A DNA stretch of 64,000 nt from Camarhynchus parvulus (GCF_901933205.1 NC_044577.1:3793321-3857320); one strand, 5' to 3'; positions 37,747 to 50,556 are shown, counted from the stretch's first letter. Numbers and translations: made by a program. The notes: generated by a model not told the origin, from the sequence alone.

Positions 37747-37917
37747 TGGTGATTTTAGATATTCAAACACTTTGGGGTTAGACCCTGCTTTATTCAAAGC
37801 TTGTTGAAGGAAAAACCAAAAAGGTTGCAATCAGCTAGCAGGGAGTAGGCAGCAGGAGAGAAGTAATTTTTGGGCTTTTGTATGTTTTTGTTAATAAGAA
37901 ACCAGTGGTTTAACATG
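37747..37917. repeat. dispersed duplicated block, copy E2
   Basis: Second copy of the block at 35161-35329, in direct orientation, 2.59 kb downstream. It is more diverged than the D pair, so this duplication is probably older. Confidence 0.88.
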
Positions 37918-38537
37918 ACCTAGAATCACACAGCATAAAAACAGATCAAGCAATCTTTTATTGGCTTAGTTATGTCGCTTTTGTCGCTTTCTTTAGCTGT
38001 GCATTTGTACAAAGATTTTGAATTGAGAAATTGAGTTTGAGTGACACTTTTCTGTGGTGTGGTTCAAATGGGAGAAAATTAGACATTTTGAAATGTCTTG
38101 AAGCACAGCAGGCTTCTCTGCTGTGAGGGTGGTGACATTGCAACTGCATGGAGAGAGTCCCATTGGTCTCAGTGGCCTCTGGATTTCTCATGTGATTGAC
38201 ATCTTAGTGAGAGTGAAATTTATCTTTTACCCACCTATTTTCTGTTTCTTTCTCTACTTTTGTTTCTCTTTTTTTCTCTCTCTCTCATATTTACTACGAA
38301 ATGAAACGCATACTGTTGTCACTGGCATATTTGCACCTTGATTTGGGCAGAGGCATTTCTGAGAACTGCATGCCAGTGCTTTTGTGCTGCCCCTTTGGGA
38401 ATGAGACTGTTCCTAAAGAACTGAACAGCAGCAGGGACCAACAATCCCTTCCTCACCTGGGGGAGGGCAGTAACCACAAAAGAATGAGCATTTAGTGCCC
38501 TGAGCAGCCCCACCTGAGACCTCCCTCCAATCAGGAC
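37918..38537. other. non-coding stretch, no gene seen
   Basis: About 620 bp holding a pyrimidine-rich stretch near 38258-38288 (CT and T runs). No gene or element recognised. Confidence 0.55.
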
Positions 38538-39033
38538 TGTCACATTCATATTTTTTGAAAAATCCTCTTTGCCCAGGATTTATCTCCTAGGAAGCTGAGA
38601 AGCCTCAGAGAAAAAGGAAAACAATAATTATCTCATTTGCTTCTCCTGTGTTTTGCTGCTTTGGAATGTGGTTGGAGATGGTTTATCCAAAACAGAGGTT
38701 CAGGTCATTGTTTCGTTGGTGTCATGTGAATTGTTTTAACTTAATGACCAATCACTGTCCAGCTGTGTCAGACTCTGAGGAGAGAGTAATGAGTTTTTCA
38801 TTATTATCTTTTAGCCTTTTGTCTGTATCCTTTCTCTATTCTTTAGTACAGTTTAGTATAGCATTCTATAACATTACATAACATATAACATGTAATGTGT
38901 AACATACAACACATAACATATAACATAACACATAACAAAACATAACCAATAAATTAGCCTTCTGAGAATGTGGAGTCAGATTCATCCTTCCTCCCCCTTG
39001 TCTGGGGGACCCTGAAAATGCCACACCATGACA
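38538..39033 (+). mobile_element. family A LTR, copy A5, expanded by an internal repeat
   Basis: A 496-bp copy in plus sense, about 100 bp longer than A6. Order of signals: TGTCA terminus at 38538, the TCCTAGGAAGCTGAGAAGCC-type U3 segment, CCAAT at 38748-38752, TATA-like block near 38850, AATAAA at 38948-38953, then a U5 ending TGACA at 39033. Most of the extra length is an ACATA/TAACA expansion (38868-38947) between the TATA region and the poly(A) signal. The immediate flanks are inverted (AGGAC before, GTCCT after) and no direct duplication is seen. Confidence 0.85.
38868..38947. repeat. TAACA/ACATA pentanucleotide-like expansion in LTR A5
   Basis: About 80 bp of imperfect repeats of TAACATA, ACATAACA and related units. 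They sit inside the LTR just before its AATAAA and are absent from the other family A copies. This points to slippage growth of the AT-rich R region after insertion. Confidence 0.85.
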
Positions 39034-42000
39034 GTCCTGGCCTGAGTTAGGACAAAGGAGAGGTGGGTGAGGTGTTGGAGCCTTGTGCTTTGCAGACTTT
39101 GGTGCATGTCCTGCCTCCAGGAGATGCATGGTGGAGGACAGATTGCATTTCACTGAGCCCTCCATGGGGGCTGCTTGTGCTTTCTTGATGTAAACTTACC
39201 TAAAGGCAAGTTTGGAGAGCTTTTTGAAGGGCTGGGAGGAGAGAGGAGCACCTCTAGGTATCCATGCTTGGCTGAATCATGCTGGCAGCACGTTTTCCCT
39301 GCCTTGGAAGAGAAGGGCAAGGTGAAGGAAGGACCAGTGGAGCAGGGGACTTGTAGCCATGTGAGTGTTTATTGCCTGTTTCGCTTGGTTTCGTGTTTCC
39401 TTGGCAACATCCCCGTGTGGCTTGAGATGCACGGTGAAGGGACACCTGTTGTGTCTGTGAGGGACTGGGAGAAAAATGGGTTTTGTGAAGCAGGTAGAAA
39501 ATCAGTGAGCTTGGGGCACCCTTGGCTCTGAAGTTGGAGTGCGTGACAGACACACAGGCAGAGACCCCAGGAGCAGCAAGAGTCTGCTGAGGTTGGGTTG
39601 TACTCCAAGGGACACGAGAGGGCAAATGCAGAGTAAAATAATCTCACTGAGGTGATTTTTGTGTTGAGTAAATGAAAGTGCTGTTTTTAATGGAGACTAT
39701 GAAGTGAACTGTGGTGATTGAGGGCTGTGAATGAAGCACATCGTGTGGAAGAGGATAATATTTCAAGGTAGACAGTAGAGAGAAAAGAGAGAAAATGAAC
39801 ACAGCTCTTTGGGGTTGTGCTTTCCTTTTCCAACTGCTTGTCTACCTTTTTTCCTGCTACTGTGAATCAGTCTATTAAAGGTACCACTGTGTTTAGTATT
39901 GGGCAGAAGCTGAAAACCTCAGCACACAGTCCTGAGTTCAGACTGAGCAGTTACTCAGCTCCCATTAATTCACTTAAACAGGAGCTGGATTTTGAAAATT
40001 GCATGGCTCTCAGCGTTCTGTTAATAAGGATTTTGGAAATCAGAACTCTCTATTTTAATGCCTGAACAGGCATTTATCTCATCTGAGAATGTTCCATTCC
40101 AAGAATGTTTTTCCCCCAGCAGCATGATACAAGAGGGAGTAAAAGCCCATGCTGGCAATGGGTTGGAGTGGGAGAAGTGGCTCAGACAGTGAGGGAGGTC
40201 CTGCTGGAGTCTGAGCCCTGAACTGTGGGACTGTGCACAAGGGGATGAGCCATGAGCAAGCCCAGGCAGCCCCAAAATTCCCTGTCTGTACAAGAGCTGG
40301 TGGTTGAAACCACTGCTGTCCTGCAGCAGAACTTTGGGATCTGCCTCTGTCCTGAGCTTGGAACGTGCCCATCTTGTACCACCTCATGAGCATCTTTCAG
40401 TTCTGGAAGGGACACTCCTGGTTCTCCTTGTGACAATAAGTGTTTGTAGTCCTGAATAAGGCAGAGTTGCTTCTGCCAGGGAAGGGAGATCCCTGGCATG
40501 TTTGGTCAGCACCCTGGAAGTGCCTGGAGGTTGTTTTGCCGATGGGAACCTCTCTATTCTAATTGCTGACCCATCATCCTGCAGGATTATGGGTTGTGTG
40601 TAAGATCCTTTGCCTGTCACTGCTCTGCATTCCCAAATCCTGAGCTGCCACAATGGTTGTTCCCCAAAATATTAATCCCTAAATCCTTTCCTTACCCAGC
40701 TAAATCCGAAGCAATTACAATCTTTCCCCCTTCCCTGCTAATTGTGTTCATTTGGAAGCAGACGCAGCAGTCTCCAAGGGCCATCCTTTTAATTTCCCTT
40801 CCACGTGTAGCAATTAGCTGGGGGCTGTTAGTGCCTGAAACAATGAGTGCACTGAACAGGTCGGAGAATCAAGTACAGCAGGAAAGTTGTCGGGCTCTAA
40901 TGGGTGAAAGGGAGGAGTCATCAGCCAGGGATTGACATAAACATCTCATTGGCAGGTAATCAAAGCCTGGGGAAGTCCAACCCCTGGGGCAAAAAATGGG
41001 GGAATCCTGTTTTAGTCAGATTCTAAAGGAAAAATGGATCTCTCTCTTTTTCTTTTTTTCTTTTTTTCCTTCGCCTTCACAATATATCAGATATGAGTCC
41101 TGGATTGCCCTGGGGAGACAGGTGTGTATTTTTCAGAGCTGTACAGATAAGAAATGTTTGTGTTGTCTGGACTGTTTGGTTTTTCATTATAAAATGCACA
41201 TCCTTAGCCTTTTTAATGCCTTTTAAAAAAAGTCTTTATCACTTGGCAGGGATGTAAAAAGTTAATAACAGATTTATAATTTTATTAGCATTTATGCTGC
41301 AAGTACTAGAGAGTTCCCCAACCCAAGTTTAATGCATCCTTAAAGTCCTTTTTATTAGCTTGTTAATTCCCAGCAGTACCACATTTTATGGAAATGTGAA
41401 TTAATTTTTTTTTTCTAGAGGAGAAACAATGATTTAGATCCAGATGATGAAAACACAGAGGTGTGGGGGTTTTTTTAGGGGGAGAGGGGATGATTCTTCA
41501 TTTTTATTTCTTTTATTTTTATTTCTCCAAAAGTGCCTGTTTGATTGTAGCATTACAGTTCCTCCTGACAGATATAGGTGACAGCACCAGGTGACAAGGA
41601 GCGGGCACCTGGTGTCATCCTTTCCAGCAGGAAACCCTGACAGAGCCCTGGGCAGGCAGAAGCACTGTGTGTGTGCTGGGAGGGAATGACAAAAAGCCTC
41701 TTGGTGACCCAAACCTGCTCATTCCTTCTGTTCTCTGTCAGAATTGGCCACTTCCAAACTCAGGTTGGGTGGGATTTTCTTTTTTTATTTCCTAGGTGTG
41801 TCTGTCAGAGATGAGGTCCCTTTCTGATAGGTTTATTTTGATAAATGCCCTTTGTGTTAACAAGATAGTTTGACTGACTTTTCCCCTCTAAGGATAGGGA
41901 ATTATTTTAAAAACAAAACTCATTTTCTCATTCCACTGGCACACTAAAAATTAAATTACTTTGGGGGAGGAGCCATGCATATATTTCAGTCTATTCAAAC

Positions 42001-45000
42001 TGCAGTATTGTGCCCATGTTATTTGTATTTTAGTTCATATAATGGACAATATGGTGTAAATTAAAGATGTTGCACCCCATATGAGCCCTCTTCATTGCTT
42101 GTATAGTCATCCATCCGTGATTCCATGTGGGAGAGATTGAATTTGTGGTTATTGTTCTGCTTTGCACATAGCAGGAGCAGACTTGTGCAGTAAAATAGAT
42201 TTCAATCGTTTCCTGTATCACTAATTGTAATTTCCAGGGCTCCCTCTGTGACAGAGCGAACAAAATAGAGCTTTGAGGAAAAACTATCATTAGCCTCGTG
42301 GATCAATATGGTTTAGGAAATACAAAACAACTTCAGTTGTTTAAAAATAGGAAGTGCCAGAGGGGGTTCCCACCACCCTGCTGGAAGCAAATCACAGCAT
42401 TGATCTGTCTGCAGTGTAACTGCAAAATTTGCAGAAAACAGGTGAACCAGCTGGGAATATAAATGGAGCCTCTCTGCAAGGCATGCCTGTGTCAGGCCTG
42501 GCCCTCCTGGGATCAGCTGTGAGACAGTGGCTGCTTTTTGGGGGATGAGCAGGGAGGGAGGCAGTGCCAGCCCGAGGATGCCTCTCCCAGCACAGCCCTG
42601 CAGTTCTCTTCCCATTCATGGTTTTTCTTTTTATCTCACTCCCTCTCTCAGATCAGAAAGATTTCTCAGGGAAGTCACAAGTTTGAAGAGATCTACCCAC
42701 GAGCACAGGACAGGTGATAAAAAGAGAGAAACCCCAGCTGAAATGACACCAGTAGCCTTAGCCCCAGGTCAGGAAAAATGCAGGGGAAAAAAAAAAGGAC
42801 AGTGACTCTTTGGCTGTTTAAAATATATGGAGCAGTTGTATGGGGCTCAGTGAAATGTTTCTCAGATAATTGGCTTTGAGGTTTCTGAAATAATCTCTGG
42901 CAGTTTCATTTCTTGTTTACTCGTCAAGGTTAAACTTTTTACATCCTGCTGCAAAAGACATTTCCCCTTCTCTCCTTGCAAACTCCACCTCCAAAGTGTC
43001 TGTAGGCCATCGGTGCCTTGGCCAGCACATCCTCCCTGCTTTGATGTGGGGAGGGGTTTAGAACTTGGGAGCTGTTTTGGAGAAATGGAATTTTGGGAAT
43101 TTGGAGTGTGCCCATGCATTCATGTGTGGCAGAGCTGCCCTGTGAACCTGTGTGGGGGCTGTTAACACTTTGTGCACTCTTTATGCACAGTGTGGGGAGA
43201 GCCCTCCCAGGATCACAGCCATGGCCCTCACCAGGCTTTGCAGGGATTAAGGGCTGTGGCTTTGCTGGCTGGTATTTATTAATGAATGATTTATGAAGGC
43301 AAGGCTTAGCCCTCCACTGTTAACTCCAGATCCTGTTACATTCCTTCCCAGCCCGCAGGCTTGCTTTGCAGGGAAAATGCAGCAAGGCTAGGGCAGCAGC
43401 AGCACTGATTTTGCTCCTGAGAATGAATGTAGGCAGCTACAGGTGTCTAAAGAAATTTGAATCACCTGGGGGGTCCTGGGCTTTTGTCAGTTCTGGACCA
43501 TAACCCACCAAAATTGAAGTTTCTTTCCTCTGTGTCATGTTAGTTCCAGGCAAGGAGGAATTTTTGACTGTTTGGCTTGTTCTATTTCCATCTCAGCTTG
43601 CCAGTACTGAATCTGCTACTTATTTTAACTGGTATTTTAGCTTGCCAGTAGAATCCCAAATTAAAACATCAGGGTGATGAAAGCCATCTTTGTCTTGACC
43701 AAGAAAGAAACTGTGGCATCCCAGGACTAAAAAAGTAAATTTCTGTGGGCTGAGCACATGTCTGAGAGGGTTTATTTACTGAAGCAGTTGCTGGCCAGTC
43801 CTCTGAGCACAGGATTCCTCCCAGTCTGGCAATGAATGTCAAACCAGGGCGTTAAATCAGCTTCTGGGGGAACTATCCTTGTTTGCTGCGAGTCCAACTT
43901 GGAAAACCCTGTTTGCAGGACACTAATTAATGGTTCTCAGTGAGGGTGAAATCAATTACAAATTGCTGTAAAACCCTGATAAGCTCTTTAAAGCAAAAGA
44001 ACCCAAATCTAAGTAAGCCTATATACAAAAACCAGAGAGATTGACTTCAATTAGGTTTAAAAGATGCTGAAATATCATTTTGCTTAAGTACCAAGATAGA
44101 TCCATGCCAGGATCCCTCTTTTATAAATGGGTGCCTCTAAGCATGATTTAATCCCAACAGGAGCAGTCATTTGCAGTAGAATTGAGTAGTCATTGCCCCC
44201 TTTTAGTAGCAGGCTCTGTCCCAGACTGCTGGCAACCCTGACTGGTGGCGAGATATTCCATGTTTAGATGGCTAAAAATCCACAGGAGGAACCCCACTCC
44301 TCCTGGTTTTAAGATCTCTTTATATTACTGCATTTTAAGAATCACTAGGCTGGAGATACACAAGTAAGCATGACTGTTTAATCCCTAATTAACCCCTTTA
44401 CTGAATTTTCATAGGTTATAAAAAAATATGAGAGGGTTTCTCAAGGCATGCTTAAATATTGGATTGTCCTGCTCTGTGTTCAGAGAGCTCCTTGGCATTT
44501 GTGCAGTAGAGAATAGCTGAGGGAAATGGTCTTTTGTCAAGTTAGAGTCATTCACTCAGAGCTGCCAGGGTTTGCATCTGAAAAAGACATCTTACACAAC
44601 TGTTTCTTTAAATATATGTATTTATTTCTTTGGTCATGTGTGCTTCGGCCACGCTGTCAGCACATTTTTGAATACTACAGAATGGTATTTCAAGACAAAA
44701 AGTCAGACTTTCCTACACCTCAGAAAGCTCCACAGTTAAGTTTTGCATGCCATTCAGGAATGTACTGTGTGTGAGGCTGCACTTCTGTAAATGCCAGTGA
44801 TGTCCCAAAGATCTGGGCTTTTGAAAATGCCTGGTGTAAAGATATCTCATCTTGAAGACCAAGTTTTCACAGAGTTGAGTTAAAACACAAAATTGTTACT
44901 TTTCCCCGACTTTTCCTTTGTTACTGAAGGGCAGCCTAATAAATTATTTCTTAAATTTTTTTCTTTTCTTCTTCTAAAATGTGCATTTTCTCAGTTCGAC

Positions 45001-46662
45001 CAGAGTTTTGCAGAGCAAACAACAAAACCACAGCTTTGTGGTAGAACACCTTGCTGTCCTGAGAGCTGCCTGGCCTTAGACTGAGGTAGCTAAATTCCTC
45101 ATTTCTCTGTTTCTAGTGCCTGGGATGCAAAACTCCAGCCTGGCAGGGAGGAAATGATAGCCCAGATGAAATGGTGAGAGGATGCTGTGCAGCTGGGAGG
45201 GTGGCAGATATTCCTGTTGGCAGGCTGGTGGTTGTAGCAGAGCACAGGGAGAGACAGGCAGTGCTGGTATTGTCAGCGGTGGCAGAGCATCATCTGAAAT
45301 ATTCAAACAACAGCTGGGGTGTTTTGGCTGTTGCAATCTTGATTGTGTCAGCACAGATAGATTTCTCTCTGTTTTTCCTGGAGAGCATAATAGTCAAATG
45401 AAACCTGGCTAACTACAGCCTTGGGGCTGAGTTGCTGTGCTCTACCTGGGATGTGATTGCAATTTCTGACAGGAAGACTAATGCCTGTTTTATTGTGTAT
45501 TTAAATTTGATTTGGGGGTAGAGGGAGAGAACGTTTTATTAAAAAGAGAAGGAGAATAACTTCTTAAAATATTTCCTGTTGCTCCTCAGGCAGGCTGTGG
45601 AAGAGAAGACAGGGAGATCAAGGCAGTGCTTTTCTTTTTCAGGGGGTTTGGGTGCCACAGAAGTGCTTCTGTAATAATTCCAAGACAACACTGACGTAGA
45701 TTAAACAAGGCAGTGTAAGTAAGGGCTTAAATCAATCCTGCTTCAGCAATTCAATGAAGCTGGAAGTTAGCACTGGCTAAGTTACACCTATATTTTGCAG
45801 GAATGTAGTTTAAAATCATGGTGTTCTCCCACCCAAGCGGCTTGGCTCAGATGAAGGGCTGTGGTGATGCTGATCTCTTGCTCATGAGGTTTGTGGCACT
45901 GAGTTGTTGTGTTCAGTGGCAGCCATGGCAAAAGTCCCTTGGAGCTCCTAATTTCTGAGCACTCCTGCCCTCCTGGATGGGCAGAGGGAGCCTGAGATGC
46001 TCCTGGATGCCACAGGGAGTGTGCCACACGTCCCTTGGTATGGTCAGGTGTAGTTTTGTGGCTCTGTTCTGCTGTGTGTAAAATAAGGATGTGATTTAGC
46101 CATGTAAAGCCTTGGATAACTCTTATTTGTCACAGGCTGAGGTTATTTCTCCTGTGGAGCTGCAGAGCTCCAAGGTATCTGGGGTTGTCACCACCCAGTG
46201 TAGCTGTACCCAGAGCTGAGCTGCTGAATGAGCTGGGAAAGTTCATGGGGATTTTGCAGAACAGCTTTTGAATTTGGTTTTAGTTCTTTTCTTCTGGAGA
46301 GAACACCTGGATTTGGAGAGGAATGTGGGGTTTGGGGCCTTAGATACAAATAAAAACTTTGCATATGTGAGATATGCAGTCTGTATGTCAGGGGCTGGCA
46401 AACAGCTCAGGATCCCTCTAGCACAGGATTTTTAAATTGTCCTCTGTCATCTTAGGCTCCTCTGTGCATTTTGTGAGGAGATCCATAAAACAAAAAGGAA
46501 AAGAGTTTTGCTGTTAACTGACATGCATTTTCTGTGGACAGTTGCAAGCTCTCACTTTGAAATTTCTGGACCCCAGAAACTGGAAAAGATTAAATCTGCT
46601 CTTCTGGCTGCTCTGCCAAACTTCTTCTATTGCAAAGCCTTGTGAGAGCCCCGGGCATGGAG
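39034..46662. other. long non-coding stretch, candidate conserved segments
   Basis: About 7.6 kb with no supported gene or mobile element. Segments near 40690-40970 (CACGTG at 40802-40807, CAATTAG at 40811-40817), 42030-42300 and 43900-44420 (TAATCC at 44379-44384, TAATTA at 44386-44391) look like possible conserved non-coding DNA by motif density, but this cannot be shown from one sequence. A pyrimidine run lies at 41041-41076. The overlapping open frames at 45171-45412 and elsewhere are compositional. Confidence 0.5.
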
Positions 46663-46865
46663 AAAAAAAAATTAAATTTTATATATATAGAATATATTAT
46701 ACATATAATTTTATATATATAAATTATATATATAATAATATATAAAATTATGTCTAATATATAAAATTATATGATTGCATATATATGTAATCACATATAT
46801 AAATTATGGATAATATATATCATTTATATGTATTATTTATAGATATCTATATAAAATAATAAAAG
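46663..46865. repeat. AT-rich low-complexity (TATATA/AATTATA) block
   Basis: About 200 bp consisting almost entirely of A and T, with runs of TA and imperfect TATATAAATTATA units. It probably varies in length and melts easily. No gene signal. Confidence 0.9.
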
Positions 46866-49498
46866 AGAATAATGGGCAAAATGATACCAACTTAACAGTT
46901 TGGTTTGTGTTTGGAGGCAGACTTCCTTGGAAATGCACATTTTCAGGAGCTGAACACAAGTTGGCATCAGCCAAAATTATGGGAGGATTTTTATTTTTAG
47001 GTATGTGATGCTTCTGTAGGTCCAGTAGAAAGAAAAGAAAAATCCCGTGTGGCTTTACACAGGCAATTTTCAGCTCAGTTCAGGCACCAGTTGGGTCACC
47101 CTGAGGTGGGCAAGAAGCTCTGTCATTCTTGGCTTGGTGATTGCCACAGCAGTGCAGGTGGCTCAGCTGCTCTTTGTCTGGTCTTGGTGTCTTAGAATAA
47201 TATTTCTTTTTTAATGAGAAAAGCTGAATGTGGGTGGGCAGGAGCGGGGAGGACCTTGTGCTGTACTTGCCATTTCTATCTCACTTTCCAGAGTTTTCTC
47301 AGGGCAGGGTGACCTTTAGCAGCCTCAAAATGAAGGCACGTCGAATGAATTTTTCATTTTTTGATTGTTTTAATTTTCTGTAAAATACAGGTGGCTAATA
47401 AATATAATATTCTGATGGGTAGAGGACTCTCCCAGACATAAGGTATATAAAGAGCATGTTGCCAGTTGAGAGCTGCTCTCTGGAGTTTGCTGTGGTCGTC
47501 AGCTGTCCCTTGTGTCAGTGTGTCCGTGGACTATGGGGAGCCAGTGGCTGAGGGAGATAAAATAGTTTCACTGCTAAAAATCATAAGGAGAGGAGAAATC
47601 GAGTGGAAACAGCCTTGCAGGCTGTTCCTGTCTGTGCCATGTGGTCCTGCCTGTCCCTGCCCTCCTGGTGCAGGTGCTGTGCTCAGAGTGGCAGTGGGAG
47701 AAGCTGTGGCAGTCATGGATAACAGCAGCATGAGCTCCACAGTAAACTGCAAACAGAGAGAGGTGTTTGTGAGTGTGTTCACAATGAAAGGTGAGATTTG
47801 ATCCCAACTCTCTGCAGATTTGTGTCTTCATTATTTCAGCCATTGTAAAATCCTGCAGTTCCTCTGTAGATCCTCTTGGACTTAAATTTATGCTACCTGG
47901 GCATCAGCTAGAGGATTTTTCACCTCAAAAAACCTCAGCAGTAGAGAGTTTGATGGGTTAGTGAGAGGGATTCAGCTATTTAGCTGCTCTGAAATCCCAG
48001 GGGAGTCCTGTGGGTGTACAGCCTCAGGTGAGCTTTCTGGAGGCTGGCTGGAAGTTGTCACTCTCCCCAGAGCTGGAGGTGTCACAGAGGTGCCACCTGA
48101 CAGGTCCAGAAATTAGGCATTACCATCCAACTAATAAAACTACTTAGTGACCAGTTTTGGGGGGGAAATAATTACATAAATGCAAGGGTTGTTGCTGCAG
48201 ATGGCAAAAAGGGTATCTCAGATCCCAGATCCTGCAGGTATAATGGGTTGGGAAAGGGAAGTGACCCCATTGTGCATTAAATCTGGTGCTGAGCTGGGTC
48301 TGACTTCATCCACTGACTTCAGGCTGCCTCTCTGCCCTTCTCTTCACTCCTGCAGTTGTCAGCTTCTGGCAAAGCCTGCTGAAGTTGCTGTGAATTTTCC
48401 TTCCCCCCCTAGAAAAATTTAAGTGCCTTATAAACCAAACTGGGGTCTGATGTGTCATTTGTGTGAAAACTGGATGGAGTAAACATTCTCCCTAAACACC
48501 TGCTGCTGGTTTTGCCTGTTGTTTGAAAGGCTGATGGTGGTGTTTTCCTCCAGCCTTTTGCTTTAGAAATTATTCTAAATTCTAAATATTATTCTTATAT
48601 TCTATATCTAAATTCTAAAATATTCTCTTTTGATTTGGGCTGTTGTTGGGGTGGTGCACACTTGGTAAAAGTCTGACACTGTGAAAACTCCTCTATGGGG
48701 TGTCCCCTGCATTCAGCATTTTTCTTCCATAATTGTGATTAATGAATAGCACAACATTAAATTAGTTTTAGGCTTATTAGCAGAGCTGGTCAAGTGCAAA
48801 AAATATTTAAAGGTGTGTCATCATTCAAGAATCAAATTTAAGGCTGTAAATTGAACTTGTGTTGTCTTTGGAGTTGCATGCACCTGCAGGGGCTGGTTCA
48901 GCATGAACAGCAGAGGACAGTCTTATATTCAGGATAGAAAGGAAAACAGCAGAAAAATGTCTGTGTGGGTTTTTCCCCCTTCCTTTCTTCCCCATCTCTT
49001 ACCTTGGGAGCCTGCAGGCTCTCCAATGATTGTGGGCTCTAATTGGAAATTGACTCCCTTGCTTTTAAAATCGTTTCATAAGACTCTCTCCTAGTTCATT
49101 AAATCATTAAATGAGTTTAGCAGGTATTAGTTTTGAGCTTTATTAATTGTGACTTGTTTTTCATTATGAGATAATTGTCAGTCACGAAACATAACTGCTG
49201 TAACATATCTAAGCAGACAAAAGTTTCCAGGAGGCAGGGAGATAAGAAATGCAGAAAGGTTGCTTGTACAGAAACTTCTTGAAATAAATCCTTCCTAGAG
49301 ATATTTAAGCATTCCTGGAGATGCCTTGTTCGGTGGGTTAAACCAGCAGCCTGGAAGCTTCAGGACTTGTGGCAAGAATTTGGTGAAGAAAGTGATGTAT
49401 TTATGGCTTGGGTTGACCATGGATATAACCAGTCCTGCCCTCAGTGGGAAATATTTCCAATTTCCAAGCAGGGCAGAGATATCCAGCTTCTTGGAGAC
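46866..49498. other. non-coding stretch, no gene seen
   Basis: Unique-looking DNA. A TATATAAAG at about 47443 lies upstream of a 111-codon open frame (47466-47801) that starts at TTG, not ATG, and overlaps two open frames on the other strand, so a gene is not supported. An ATTCTAAA-rich low-complexity patch lies at about 48565-48625. Confidence 0.5.
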
Positions 49499-49930
49499 TG
49501 TGAAAAATGAAGTTCAGTCTCCTGGTAAAATTTAAAAGTTTAATAAAGGACAATAGGAAACAAAGATAATAAAGCAAAGTTTTAAAGGCATTCAGCCAAG
49601 AACACACCTGCTATTTCCGAGACACCCTTTGCATACCTCTTCTATTTCATCAGCCTACTGCATATTTATAAACAATTATGCATATTTAAACTGGTTTACA
49701 TGTTCCAAGAGCTGTTTAGCATGGCTCCTGCTCAGGTCTGCCTTTTTGGAGCATGCCCATTTTTTGGCTGTGGTTTTAGTCCTTTCTTGTTATCACCTCC
49801 AGCTTGGGCTTTGGTCCATATTTCTGCAGACAGGTAGGTGGGTGCTGATAGTTGGCATGTCAGCAGCAGCGGTCTCCATCATATGTTCATTGGATGTTAT
49901 CCCAGCCAAGCAGGCAGTTTAGTTATCACA
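49499..49930 (-). mobile_element. probable family D LTR
   Basis: About 432 bp with inverted termini TGTGA (49499) and TCACA (ending 49930). On the minus strand the order of signals suits an LTR: CCAAT (ATTGG at 49889-49893 on plus), TATAAAT-type box near 49665, then ATTAAA (TTTAAT at 49539-49544 on plus) in a T-rich R/U5 region, ending at 49499. It resembles LTR sequence I associate with songbird genomes, but it has no second copy here and no target-site duplication, so the call is tentative. It lies 172 bp from LTR B2. Confidence 0.45.
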
Positions 49931-50102
49931 AAACAAAACTGTATCAGCTGTTTCACTGAGTTTAGTTAATAGCAGAAATAAAAATGATATCTTTATAGCA
50001 AAGTTACTTTAACATTATACATATAGAATTCATTTTTAGTATTTGTGAAAAGCCAATATTTTAATGTGTATTTATAACAGAGTGCATACTGTAGGGTGCC
50101 AA

Positions 50103-50556
50103 TGATGCCCTGTGACGGCTGACCTAGAGCAGAGGTCAGACAGAGCTAAAGAATAAAGCAGGGATTTATTAAAAGGCCTCCAATGGATCCACCTTGGGCA
50201 GCACAAGAGCCCAGCCAGGGCTACACCCAAGATGGACCCAAAATGGTCACAAAATGGACACCTGGTCATGGGGTCTCTCACTTTTATAAGTTCTGGTCCA
50301 TTTGCATATTGGAGTTCATTGTCCAGTTACAGTTCCAGCCCATGAAGTCCCATCCTTCTTCTCTCTTCAGTCCCCGTTGTTTGTGCTCTTGGGCCTGAGA
50401 TTTGGATCATTTGTCCTTGGTCCCCAGCTAGAGAAGGAATTGTTTTGTCTCCCTGCTCTGTGAAGAGAGCTCACCATCCCCGAATATGAAGCCCAGACCC
50501 ACACACTAAAGGAGCACAGAATGTGAAAAATATAAAAGCTCAAACCTGAGGCATCA
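50103..50556 (-). mobile_element. family B LTR, copy B2, complete
   Basis: A 454-bp LTR with TGATGCC at 50103 and GGCATCA ending at 50556, flanked by CCAA on both sides (50099-50102 and 50557-50560), a 4-bp duplication as for B1. Minus-strand signals: TATAAAA (TTTTATA at 50282-50288 on plus) and AATAAA (TTTATT at 50165-50170 on plus). It is colinear with B1 over its whole length. The 32 bp to its right (50557-50588) also occur beside B3, which a simple solo-LTR insertion does not predict. Confidence 0.88.

Noticed and set aside
47443..47801. TATA box followed by a 111-codon frame
   Set aside because: The frame begins with TTG, lacks an ATG start in a suitable position and overlaps minus-strand frames of similar length.
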